Below, piece after piece: positions 7,970 through 15,497 of a stretch of 20,680 nucleotides of DNA. The first letter of the stretch is position 1. Every line of letters begins with the position of its first letter. Location: positions 1 through 20,680 of the forward strand of contig JAYEHK010000054.1 in NCBI GenBank assembly GCA_034659475.1. The letters are read 5' to 3'. Origin of the DNA: JAYEHK01 sp034659475. GTDB lineage: Bacteria > Bacillota > Syntrophomonadia > Syntrophomonadales > Syntrophomonadaceae. Below the pieces are notes generated by a model. That model made no database searches, was not told where the DNA came from, and was given only the letters and a program-made list of their open reading frames with translations. Both the position numbers and the translations under genes were made by a program.

Positions 7970-8288
7970 TACTGCCTCCAGATTCTAAATATCTTGTTCC
8001 ATCTAACACCATTTGATTGAGCCGTTCATATTCATGCTTCAACATTTCCAATCCCTTTGGTGTAAGTGCATAACTTTTTCTGCGTCCATCGTCAGAAACC
8101 AGATAGACAATTTGTTCCTTTGTAAAACGAGCCAAAAGTGCATATAAAGTACCTGCCCCTACCTTTACCCGACCGGATGAGATTTCCTCAACCTTCTGCA
8201 TAATGCCATATCCATATTCTGTTGACGTAAGCGCAAGCAGAATATAATACATGGGTTCGCTCAGGGTTTTCAGTTGTTCCCTTGCCAT
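7959..8288 (-). CDS. PadR-family transcriptional regulator
   Basis: 109 residues from ATG 8288, with AAGGA just upstream. It has the short PadR-s1 layout: an N-terminal winged helix (LSEPMYYILLALTSTEYGYG, 9-28), then GAGTLYALLARF (44-55) in the recognition-helix region, then the wing DDGRRKSYALTPKG (66-79) and a short C-terminal dimerisation helix. Family knowledge: PadR proteins are repressors that bind palindromes with ATATCGATAT-like cores and are released by small hydrophobic ligands. A matching palindrome covers its own -10 box (8299-8338), so autorepression is likely. The stop codon overlaps the start region of the DUF2812 gene by 11 bp, a standard PadR/DUF2812 arrangement. The ligand is unknown. 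Confidence 0.92.
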   Translation of the reverse strand: MAREQLKTLSEPMYYILLALTSTEYGYGIMQKVEEISSGRVKVGAGTLYALLARFTKEQIVYLVSDDGRRKSYALTPKGLEMLKHEYERLNQMVLDGTRYLESGGSNER

Positions 8289-8298
8289 AACATTCCTT

Positions 8299-8338
8299 CT
8301 TACTATCGATATTAGATATATCCAATATCGATAGTAAG
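8299..8338 (-). promoter_or_regulatory. PadR operator palindrome
   Basis: A perfect 15-bp inverted repeat, CTTACTATCGATATT (8299-8313) and AATATCGATAGTAAG (8324-8338), has a 10-nt centre that also contains GATATAT. It covers the -10 box and the transcription start of padR, so a bound repressor would exclude RNA polymerase. Each arm holds TATCGATA, itself palindromic, as in described PadR boxes. Confidence 0.85.
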
Positions 8339-8359
8339 GCTTATTTTAATCTGTGTCAA
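8331..8359 (-). promoter_or_regulatory. promoter of padR-DUF2812
   Basis: On the minus strand TTGACA (8359-8354) and TACTAT (8336-8331) are separated by exactly 17 bp, a near-consensus sigma-A promoter. Its -10 box is inside the operator palindrome. Confidence 0.8.
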
Positions 8360-8476
8360 TCCTCTCATCATTTACATTATCATTGTAGCTTTCGAAAGAA
8401 ATCCATCAAGAACCTCCGCTTACATTAGATCTCCCGCAAAAGTAGCCCTAATAAAAAATTCCAGGTGACCGATCTG

Positions 8477-8706
8477 TCAAACCGGAGTTTTGTTATCAGG
8501 GAAGCCGCCTAATTCTACGATCTCTCCAGCATATTCATGTCCCATAACAACCGGTGCTTTTTCCGTTGTTATGGGTGCATAACGTCAAGTGGGATAAATA
8601 TTGGACCTGCAGTGTATTCGTGTAAGTCCGAACCACACAACCCGCACCAGTAAGCACTTATACATTCAAACTCACTAACATGACTTTCCGCAGTGGAACC
8701 ATCCAT
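8477..8706 (-). pseudogene. remnant of a zinc-dependent butanediol-dehydrogenase-like gene
   Basis: From an ATG at 8706 the minus strand reads, among other parts, CGLCGSDLHEYTAGPIFIP, which is the catalytic-zinc N-terminal motif (GxCGSDxHEY) of the (R,R)-butanediol/threonine-type dehydrogenase family. This frame stops soon after (...VMHP then TAA). A second frame, shifted by one base, continues the homology with ITTEKAPVVMGHEYAGEIVE and stops at TGA (8479-8477). The family would run to about 350 residues; only about 60 codons survive, with a frameshift and no NAD-binding domain. This is decay, not a small gene. It supports this patch being a remodelled region. Confidence 0.75.
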
Positions 8707-8737
8707 GCCCGCAGGCCACAACCACCAATGAAAATCG

Positions 8738-8840
8738 GTGAGGGGTTAGGGGTTAGGGGTCAGGCGGCAGAAGCTAGACGCTACGCGTCAAGCCTTCTCC
8801 TCACCCCTCACTCCTCACCCCTCACTCCTTACCCCTAACC
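8738..8840. repeat. G-rich/C-rich inverted tract (GGGGTTA and CCCCTCACTCCTCA repeats)
   Basis: At 8738-8760 the top strand carries three GGGG runs spaced by TTA. After a 40-bp centre, the region 8796-8840 carries CTCACCCCTCACTCCT-type repeats ending CCCCTAACC, so the two ends can pair. The G tract could form a quadruplex or the whole a cruciform. It belongs to the same repeat family as the tract at 6498-6525. Confidence 0.7.
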
Positions 8841-8858
8841 AAAAACTCAGTGTCCCTT

Positions 8859-8916
8859 ATCAGCGTTAATCATATCGATCAGCATAATCAGCGTCTATCC
8901 TATTTTCGTACTAATC
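8859..8916 (-). repeat. composite intergenic repeat, copy 2, inverted relative to copy 1
   Basis: The sequence ATCCTATTTTCGTACTAATC (8897-8916) is the reverse complement of 6345-6364 with two mismatches. It is preceded by TCAGCGTTAATC and ATCAGCGTC units like the arms of copy 1. With the C-rich tract beside it, the whole composite is repeated in opposite orientation. Confidence 0.7.
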
Positions 8917-8960
8917 AACTGTAAATTAAAATATACTCGATATTCTTATTACAAGCTTCC

Positions 8961-10883
8961 TTATTGATAAATTTCCTCAACGAGATCTTTATATTTAGTC
9001 AATACCACTTTCATTTTCATTTTTTGTGAAGGAGTGATCTCCCCTGCTTCTTCAGAAAGACGCCTGGAGAGTAACTTAAACTTCTTAATGGTTTCATAAT
9101 CCTCTAGTTGTTCATTCACCTTGGCAACTTCACCCTTTATGAGATCCATTAAGATCGGATTGGTGATGATATCTTCCCCTACCTCAACACAGATATTCAT
9201 GCCATTCACCATTCCATACTTCAGCTTGCTCTCATCAAAAGGAATGGATTGGCCACGCATGACATTAATAATAACCTCAAAATTAGGAACAAGGAGTGCA
9301 GCAATATATTTTCTGTCCTGTCCAATAATCACTGCCTGGTCAAGCAAGCCACATTTATCACAAAGCGCCTCAACTCTTGCCTGGGCTACGTTCTTGCCAG
9401 TATCGAGTACAATAATCGCCTTTTTGCGATCAACCACGCGAATATATCCACGCGCATCCTCTTCAACAATATCACCTGTCCTGAACCAACCGTCTTCCGT
9501 AAAGGATTCTCTAGTGGCTTCTTCATTCTTATAGTACTCGGTGATAATTCCATGGCCCCGAATCAGGAGTTCTCCATCGTCTTCTATATGAAACTCTACC
9601 CCTGGATTTGGTGGGGATATCCACCCAATTTTGTAAGCATTGGGCACTGATTCCACAATCCCTGCTGCGCTTTCGGTAAGGCCATAACCGAGGCCTAAAT
9701 AAATGCCCATACCGACCATTTTTCGTTGCAGATCCGGATCCATATAGGCTCCACCCAGATTTAGATCCACCATTCGGCCCCCAAGGGCATGGTGTATTCT
9801 CCAGAATACCGCATCATAGGCAGCCACCCACTCCTCCCGAAGGGGACTGGGCAATTGTTCCTCAAAGGGAATGGTCATATCAATATAGCCATCCGCGTCC
9901 TCCAACGCATACGTAGCTCTAATCCCTACATCAATGGCCCAGTCCCAGGCTTTCTTACCAAGCTCAGTAGCACAGAAGGACTGCTGGAAACCTAAGTAGA
10001 CCCTGGCCATCAAGCGTGGCACCCAGGTGACCCAGGTAGGTCTAATCATATTAATATCCGCAAGAATCATTCCGGGGCTCTGACCAAATCCCAAACATGC
10101 ACCTACCGCTACAGGTCCTAGATAACTATTAATTTTTTCCATAATATGAGAGAGCGGAAGTGCAATCATGCTGACCATATTACAATCTTCGGCGCGACCA
10201 TACATAGTCATGTGGGTAAATCCACGACTTGCGGCCCAGATCAGACTCTTATGTGAGTGCATCGCACCCTTCAGGGCGCCAGTTATACCAGAAGTATATA
10301 CCAGGGTAGCCGGACTATCTTCGGTCAAATCATTCACCCTCTGTTTCACTTCCGCTAGACCGGCAGGTCTCATCTCGAATCCCATGCCAATGATTTCTCC
10401 CAAACCAAAAATATTTTTTCCGTCGCCTTTGAATCCTTTCTCCAAACAAACAAGATATTGAACTGTGGGCAACCGATCCAGGTAAGACATCACGCTAAAT
10501 AATCTTTCCCGATTATCAACAAAGAGTAATTTTATTTGGCTATGGTTTACAATCGTCGTGGTTTCTTCCGGCGACAAACTTGGATAAATGGATACAGTAG
10601 ATGCTCCTGCGAAATAGCTGCCAATATCTGCCCAGGTCCAACGGACAGAACTGGTCGCTTTAATCCCCACCAGGTCACCTGGTTGTATGCCCAATTTGAT
10701 GAGCCCCATAGAAATATTTTCTAGTCCAGCCACCAATTCATTGTAACTAATCGTTCGCCACCGATTGTTTTCAAAATACATGTTAGCAGGCCTTGCACCA
10801 AAATTGGCTTGATTATTATACAACAACTGAGGAATAGTATGTACCTGTTCGTCAAAATTCTTCCAAATTTCTAGACTTCCCAT
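8961..10883 (-). CDS. long-chain-type AMP-forming acyl-CoA synthetase
   Basis: 640 residues from ATG 10883, which follows GGAGG at 9-nt spacing; an in-frame start at 10919 lacks one. Motifs in order: P-loop YTSGITGALKG (197-206; the usual second Thr-rich SGTTGxPKG is changed to SGITGALKG), GYGLTES (399-405), GWFRTGDIVEED (465-476), and the hinge DRKKAIIVLDTGKNV (485-499). A TPSQKMKMK segment near the C-terminus marks where the adenylation lysine lies. A region at 305-375 is longer than in short-chain acyl-CoA synthetases, as in the FadD/FAA1 long-chain group. The enzyme would make acyl-CoA in the cytoplasm. It is a lone gene with its own promoter and a palindrome over the -10 box. It is a paralogue of the partial gene at 1-792. 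The chain length or aromatic nature of the substrate is not determined. Confidence 0.92.
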   Translation of the reverse strand: MGSLEIWKNFDEQVHTIPQLLYNNQANFGARPANMYFENNRWRTISYNELVAGLENISMGLIKLGIQPGDLVGIKATSSVRWTWADIGSYFAGASTVSIYPSLSPEETTTIVNHSQIKLLFVDNRERLFSVMSYLDRLPTVQYLVCLEKGFKGDGKNIFGLGEIIGMGFEMRPAGLAEVKQRVNDLTEDSPATLVYTSGITGALKGAMHSHKSLIWAASRGFTHMTMYGRAEDCNMVSMIALPLSHIMEKINSYLGPVAVGACLGFGQSPGMILADINMIRPTWVTWVPRLMARVYLGFQQSFCATELGKKAWDWAIDVGIRATYALEDADGYIDMTIPFEEQLPSPLREEWVAAYDAVFWRIHHALGGRMVDLNLGGAYMDPDLQRKMVGMGIYLGLGYGLTESAAGIVESVPNAYKIGWISPPNPGVEFHIEDDGELLIRGHGIITEYYKNEEATRESFTEDGWFRTGDIVEEDARGYIRVVDRKKAIIVLDTGKNVAQARVEALCDKCGLLDQAVIIGQDRKYIAALLVPNFEVIINVMRGQSIPFDESKLKYGMVNGMNICVEVGEDIITNPILMDLIKGEVAKVNEQLEDYETIKKFKLLSRRLSEEAGEITPSQKMKMKVVLTKYKDLVEEIYQ

Positions 10884-10967
10884 GTCTATACACCTCCAAA
10901 AATCATTTTTCGTTAACAATATAATTTGTAATAAAAGCTCCTAAAAATAAATCACATTAAATGTAAG

Positions 10968-10995
10968 ATATTATTATGTTTCCGTATAATAATAT
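10968..10995 (-). promoter_or_regulatory. operator-like palindrome upstream of the acyl-CoA synthetase
   Basis: A perfect 10-bp inverted repeat, ATATTATTAT (10968-10977) and ATAATAATAT (10986-10995), has an 8-bp centre. It overlaps the predicted -10 box and start of transcription, a typical place for a repressor. AT-richness raises the chance of coincidence, and the regulator is unknown. Confidence 0.45.
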
Positions 10996-11021
10996 ACTAT
11001 TGCTTATATAATATTTGTCAA
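10991..11021 (-). promoter_or_regulatory. promoter of the acyl-CoA synthetase
   Basis: On the minus strand TTGACA (11021-11016) and TATATT (10996-10991) are separated by 19 bp, slightly longer than ideal. The transcript would start about 100 bp before the ATG at 10883. Confidence 0.45.
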
Positions 11022-11407
11022 TATAATATATCTTTATTTTTATTACGCAAAAATACTCCTTCGTTAAATAAAGGGTTATTGCCTATCATAAAAAGTTTTG
11101 TTCCTCGCTAAGGAATATGCATTAATCCACTGTTCATCTTACCTAACCAATGTGTTACAATTTTTCAACGGGTGAGCCAAAATGAAACTTCCGCACTGTT
11201 TCACTCAGCTTTCCTACTTGACGCTAGTAGGGATAAAGCGTCATAATTGCCCTGTCGATAATATTAATAATCAACTTTTCCTCTTGACCCAGGGGGGTAC
11301 ACATAATTCTTTGTCATAGCCAGCGACCTTACTACCGAAGAGCAACCGCGTACTATTTTATGCGTATATTCAAAGATAACGAACTCACAGAAATCCGAGG
11401 ATGAATA
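11022..11407. other. divergent intergenic region with a possible plus-strand promoter
   Basis: No gene is supported. TTGACG (11218-11223) and CATAAT (11242-11247), 18 bp apart, form a plausible promoter for the DUF2809-topB pair. The inverted GACGC/GCGTC pair at 11220-11242 overlaps it. The transcript would carry a leader of about 150 nt, in which I see no known riboswitch. Confidence 0.4.
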
Positions 11408-11818
11408 ATGATATATAATGGACATAAGCGAAATCGCTTTATTTATGGCTTGGCCATTTTACTGGTTATACTGCTGGGCTTAGCGTCCAGATCTTATGCA
11501 GCCTGCCTTCCTGACTTTTTAGCCAACTATGCGGGTGATACTTTATGGGGATTAATGATTTTCTTTGGGTTTGGATGGGTTTTTAAAGAGGCATCAACAA
11601 AATGGATTTTTGTAGGCGCAACAGTTTTTTCTTTTTGTATTGAACTCAGCCAACTCTATCAAGCTGATTGGATTAACGCCATTCGTCATACTAGAATCGG
11701 CGGGTTAATCCTGGGGTTTAGCTTTGTATGGAGTGATTTGCTTTGCTACCTGATTGGCAGCAGTATTGGCGCACTAATTGAGCGTATCCATGCCTTAAGG
11801 CCCAATGAACGTATATGA
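11408..11818 (+). CDS. DUF2809 family small membrane protein
   Basis: 136 residues from ATG 11408, with GAGG (11397-11400) upstream. Four hydrophobic segments are seen (about 11-27, 43-58, 66-79, 98-122). The DUF2809 signature is clear: LLGLASRSY (22-30), LPDFLANYAGDTLWGLM (34-50), FCIELSQLYQADWINAIR (76-93), and a final GGLILGFSFVWSDLLCYLIG block (98-117). The function of the family is not established. The last four bases, ATGA, overlap the first in-frame ATG of the topoisomerase gene, so the two are co-transcribed. I see no functional link between them beyond this. Confidence 0.85.
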   Translation: MIYNGHKRNRFIYGLAILLVILLGLASRSYAACLPDFLANYAGDTLWGLMIFFGFGWVFKEASTKWIFVGATVFSFCIELSQLYQADWINAIRHTRIGGLILGFSFVWSDLLCYLIGSSIGALIERIHALRPNERI

Positions 11819-13905
11819 AAGGAGCAGATACTATTAAAACACTTGTAATCACTGAAAAACCCAGTGTAGCGATAGATATATCAAGAGTTATGGGGGGCTA
11901 TTCCCGTCACGACGGTTACCTGGAAAGCTCCGATAAGATCATCACCTGGGCCGTCGGACATCTGGTGGAATTAGCTATGCCGCAAGACTATGATCCGGCG
12001 CTGGCGAAATGGAGGATTGACTCCCTCCCTATTATCCCCAAACAGTTCAAGCTGCTTTCAAAACAATCCACACAGAAGCAATTAAACATCATTAAAACAT
12101 TAATTGCCCGCTCGGACGTAGAAAATCTTATCAACGCCTGTGACCCTGCCCGAGAAGGTGAGCTGATTTACATATATATCATCAAATACCTGAACTGCAA
12201 AAAGCCTTATCAACGCCTGTGGTTATCGGAAACTACAGATGAAGCCGTAAAGCATGCCTTTGCTAACCTGCGCAGCAGTAGAGAAGTAGTAAATCTAGCG
12301 CGCGCAGCCATCTCCAGAAGTCAATCGGACTGGCTCATTGGCCTGAATGCCACCCGCGGCTTCAGTATCCAAAACGATGAGAAACTAACCGTAGGCAGAG
12401 TACAAACCCCAACCTTAGCCTTACTCGTCAATCGAGAACGAGAAATCGAAAACTTTACACCCGAGCCCTATTGGGAATTACAGGCGCATTTTACGAACGG
12501 CACCGAAAGCTATCCTGGCAAATGGTTTAAAGGCAAGAAAAATCGATTCACTACTGAAGCAGACGTCCAGGCCATACAAAATAAGCTGCTCCCAGGAACA
12601 ACGGCCACGGTTAGCAAGGTTGAACAGAAGGAATCCCAGGAGCTGCCCCCGCAATTGTTCAGCCTGAATGACCTACAAAAAGAAGCAAACAAGAAATTCA
12701 GTCTGACTGCTGAGCAGACCTTAAATATTGTCCAAAAGCTCTACGAAGCCAAACTACTGACCTATCCCAGAACCGACAGCAGGCACCTAACCAAAGCAAT
12801 GGCCAATACGATTCCGAATCGATTAAAGGCCCTGCAAAACAGCAGTTTATGGCACTGGGCAAAAGATATTACTACGATCCCTACGAACAAACGTTATGTT
12901 GATGACTCAAAAGTATCTGACCATACCGCCATCATCATAACCGATACAAGGCCACAACCCAAAGCCATGTCGGAAGGCGAGCGCAATATTTATCTGCTCG
13001 TTGCCCGCCGGCTCATCAGTATATTCTATCCGCCCTATAAGACCTTAAAGACCAGCGTGGTAACAACCGCCGAGGGGGAAACCTTCCTATCAAAAGGCAA
13101 AGCAGTGGTCGATCCAGGATGGAAAGCAATCTATGTAAACGATGACGATAAGAAAGATTCCATCATGCCCGTTTTAACAAAAGGTCAAAATGTAGCTTTG
13201 GAAAAGACCGAAGTTCTCAGCAAAGAAACCCAGCCACCTAAAAGGCTCAACGACGCTGATCTATTGTCTGCCATGGAGAATGCCGGCAAAAATATAGACG
13301 ACGAAGCTCTGCGTGACGCCATGAAAGGCAAAGGCCTGGGCACGCCAGCCACCAGAGCTGCCATCATTGAGAAATTGATTGCGGTCAAATATATAGAAAG
13401 ACAAAAGAAGACACTGGTTCCGACGGATAAAGGCAAACACCTCATAGATATCGTACCCGCGATAATGAAAGATCCGGCTTTAACCGGAGAATGGGAAAAG
13501 AAGCTGTTGGATATAGAACAGAATAACTACGATAGTGTGGCCTTCATGACCGAAATCAAACAACTGACAACCGATATCGTTAACGAAGTGAAGTCCAGCG
13601 AGCGGGTGTACAAGCCCAGGCCCATTGCACCAGAAGACATATTGGGCACCTGTCCAGTCTGTGGTCAGCCGGTCATAGAGAGCAAGAAAGCCTATGGATG
13701 CTCCGCCTGGCGATGGGGATGCAAATTCACCATCTGGAAAGAGATATCAGGGAAGAAGATCACCCCAGCACAGGCCAAAAAGATCCTAAAGAATGGAAAG
13801 TCTGATTTAATTAAAGGGTTTAAATCCAAGAAAGGCACAGAATTCGATGCTTATTTGAAGCTTGCGGATGGCAGAACCGTCTTTGAGTTTCCCGCAAAGG
13901 TTTAA
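11815..13905 (+). CDS. topB: DNA topoisomerase III (type IA)
   Basis: Up to 696 residues. The Toprim domain has TLVITEKPSVA (9-19, Glu14) and the acidic motif DPAREGELIY (110-119). Then come GRVQTPTLALL (194-204), the catalytic tyrosine in LLTYPRTDSRHL (314-325, Tyr317), and GLGTPATRAAIIEKLIA (about 505-521). A C-terminal zinc-ribbon-like segment has CPVCG and CSAWRWGC (about 617-640), then a short repeat-like tail. Family knowledge: it is an ATP-independent single-strand passage enzyme that decatenates and resolves recombination intermediates. The start is uncertain. ATG 11815 overlaps the previous stop, but homologues usually begin at MKTLVITEKPS, and an AAAGGAG (11818-11824) is spaced 8 nt from the ATT at 11833 that would give exactly that N-terminus. 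Confidence 0.93.
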   Translation: MKGADTIKTLVITEKPSVAIDISRVMGGYSRHDGYLESSDKIITWAVGHLVELAMPQDYDPALAKWRIDSLPIIPKQFKLLSKQSTQKQLNIIKTLIARSDVENLINACDPAREGELIYIYIIKYLNCKKPYQRLWLSETTDEAVKHAFANLRSSREVVNLARAAISRSQSDWLIGLNATRGFSIQNDEKLTVGRVQTPTLALLVNREREIENFTPEPYWELQAHFTNGTESYPGKWFKGKKNRFTTEADVQAIQNKLLPGTTATVSKVEQKESQELPPQLFSLNDLQKEANKKFSLTAEQTLNIVQKLYEAKLLTYPRTDSRHLTKAMANTIPNRLKALQNSSLWHWAKDITTIPTNKRYVDDSKVSDHTAIIITDTRPQPKAMSEGERNIYLLVARRLISIFYPPYKTLKTSVVTTAEGETFLSKGKAVVDPGWKAIYVNDDDKKDSIMPVLTKGQNVALEKTEVLSKETQPPKRLNDADLLSAMENAGKNIDDEALRDAMKGKGLGTPATRAAIIEKLIAVKYIERQKKTLVPTDKGKHLIDIVPAIMKDPALTGEWEKKLLDIEQNNYDSVAFMTEIKQLTTDIVNEVKSSERVYKPRPIAPEDILGTCPVCGQPVIESKKAYGCSAWRWGCKFTIWKEISGKKITPAQAKKILKNGKSDLIKGFKSKKGTEFDAYLKLADGRTVFEFPAKV

Positions 13906-13908
13906 TTC

Positions 13909-13957
13909 TGGGACAGATGTGGGACACAGGGGACGACACAGGGGAACGGTCTTGGTG
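13909..13957. repeat. GGGACACAGGGG-type intergenic repeat
   Basis: The stretch has GGGACAGA (13910-13917), GGGACACAGGGGAC (13921-13934), GACACAGGGGAACGG (13934-13948) and a closing GTGTGTC. Elements with tandem GGGACACAGGG and GGAACGG units occur in many clostridial genomes, sometimes with REP-associated tyrosine transposases; none is seen here. It lies between the convergent topB and dacF genes. Confidence 0.5.
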
Positions 13958-13959
13958 TG

Positions 13960-14850
13960 TCATCCTATGACTTTTACTTCTTTAATAAGTTGATTACTTT
14001 TTGCCACCGTAACCATCTGATAATTCTCAAAACCGTAATCCAGCATATTTTGCAGATCATCATAAACGGTAGGTGAATTCAATGACACTGAAATAAGTGT
14101 CATGTCTCCCTTTTTAGCCGCACCAACCACGCAATTGCCAGCCTCCTGGGTGTATCCCGTCTTTACACCAATGGCGCCATCATAACGATAAAGCAGTCGG
14201 TTCTGATTAATGAGTACCCGATTTTCATCACGACCTACCCAGGGAATTTGCGTCTGCTTTGTTCCCACAATCTTTGCAAAAGCCTCATTGGATAAAGCCT
14301 CTCTGGCTAACAGGGCAAGGTCACAGGCAGAGGTAACGTGTGCGGTTGTCTGCAGTCCATGTGGATTACAGTAATGCGTATCCTTCATTCCCAGTTCTCT
14401 CGCTCGTTGATTCATCAATTCTATGAAGCTCGCCTCATTCCCCGATACACTCTCGGCCAGGGCTGTGCAGGCATCATTGGCGGAAGGCAGCATCGCTGCG
14501 TACAGCAAGTCCATCCTGCTCAACACCTCTCCCGGCTCAGCATAAATCGTAGCCTCGGGCGTATCAGCAGCATGTTCGCTAATCACTGCATTTTTATCCA
14601 GGTCGCCTTTTTCAATCACCAACAATGCGGTCATAATCTTAGTCACACTAGCCGGCGGAAGCTTCTCATGACTATTGTTTTCATAGAGTACCCGCCCTGA
14701 ATTTGCGTCAAGTAACACTACGGCCTTCCCATTTGTTTCCGGTTGAGCTCTATTTTCATCTGGTGGATTACCACTGGCCGATACCAATGGCATATTTAAT
14801 ACAAAAAACAGTACCATGAACAACAAAATATATCGTCGGCCATATCTCAT
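13960..14850 (-). CDS. dacF: D-alanyl-D-alanine carboxypeptidase (DacF-like), short C-terminus
   Basis: 296 residues from ATG 14850, preceded by AGGAGA. It begins with a signal peptide (about 1-26, ending near VSASG). The penicillin-binding motifs are complete: SVTK (68-71, nucleophile Ser68), SAN (123-125) and KTG (230-232). The protein therefore looks catalytically competent as an S11-family exported enzyme that trims the terminal D-Ala of peptidoglycan; DacF and DacB relatives act in sporulation. Relatives usually run to about 380-400 residues because of a C-terminal beta-rich domain. Here the frame ends by TGA right after QLIKEVKVIG, where that domain should begin, and the GGGACACAGGGG-type repeat follows. 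The missing domain normally helps membrane anchoring or positioning, so this copy may be a truncated but active form. Confidence 0.85.
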   Translation of the reverse strand: MRYGRRYILLFMVLFFVLNMPLVSASGNPPDENRAQPETNGKAVVLLDANSGRVLYENNSHEKLPPASVTKIMTALLVIEKGDLDKNAVISEHAADTPEATIYAEPGEVLSRMDLLYAAMLPSANDACTALAESVSGNEASFIELMNQRARELGMKDTHYCNPHGLQTTAHVTSACDLALLAREALSNEAFAKIVGTKQTQIPWVGRDENRVLINQNRLLYRYDGAIGVKTGYTQEAGNCVVGAAKKGDMTLISVSLNSPTVYDDLQNMLDYGFENYQMVTVAKSNQLIKEVKVIG

Positions 14851-15032
14851 GAATTATTTCTCCTAAATTAAAATATTTAGTGCAAACAAAAAGCCAAAAA
14901 GGCATACCCCAATAACTCTGCTCTCAAGTTACCATGTCTTGCACAATACTACACAAGGAGCTGTATGGCAATGCTGTCTTTGTGAATTCTGCTATTTTTG
15001 CGCTCCAAATAGTTACATTCAATGCCCCGTAT
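14851..15032. other. gap upstream of dacF with no gene seen
   Basis: No reading frame or RNA gene is supported. It should hold the minus-strand dacF promoter. TAAATATT about 20 bp before the dacF ribosome binding site is a weak -10 candidate without a clear -35. Confidence 0.3.
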
Positions 15033-15497
15033 TCATTCCAGTCCAAATTTTTTATACATAATCCCTGATATATTTATATAGACATAAATCCCCTTTTTTG
15101 TATGTCTGCTAAATCTAATCGTTTTGTTGGGTCTGGGTTCATATTTCTTTTCCGTCCTGCCTACAGTCTCGGTCCTCTGTATTCTAAAGCCAGCATTGGA
15201 ATAGCTCAATTTGCCGGTTTTCAAATCCAGTATACTCATAAATACGGTAACAAACATATTGGCATCATTATTTTCACAAAGGGCGTTGTTGGCTTTTGAC
15301 AGTACTTCACTTACCAACAACCCTGCCAGGGCATAATTCTTTATCATGGATTTGGAAACCATCATAAACAGTGCAGCCGGTATTCCCTTACCTGAAACAT
15401 CGGCAATGACACAGCCGAGCTTGTCTTCACTGACCATAAAGAAATCATAAAATTCGCCCCCCCACTTCCCTGGCTGTATCCATTCCTGCAAAGACAT
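15033..15497 (-). pseudogene. remnant of a SpoIIE-type PP2C phosphatase domain
   Basis: From an ATG at 15497, directly after the terminator, the frame reads IQPGKWGGEFYDFF and then IADVSGKGIPAALFM (about 32-46), the Mg-binding DVSGKG signature of SpoIIE/RsbU-type phosphatases. It continues through SEVLSKANNALCENNDANMF and LSYSNAG. After NAG, where homologues have HNPP, the sequence becomes unrelated, while another frame retains a RQDGKE-like piece, which suggests frameshifts. The N-terminal part and the C-terminal third of the domain are missing. The fragment is a decayed piece of a regulator that dephosphorylates an anti-sigma antagonist or similar; it is not functional as read. Confidence 0.7.
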
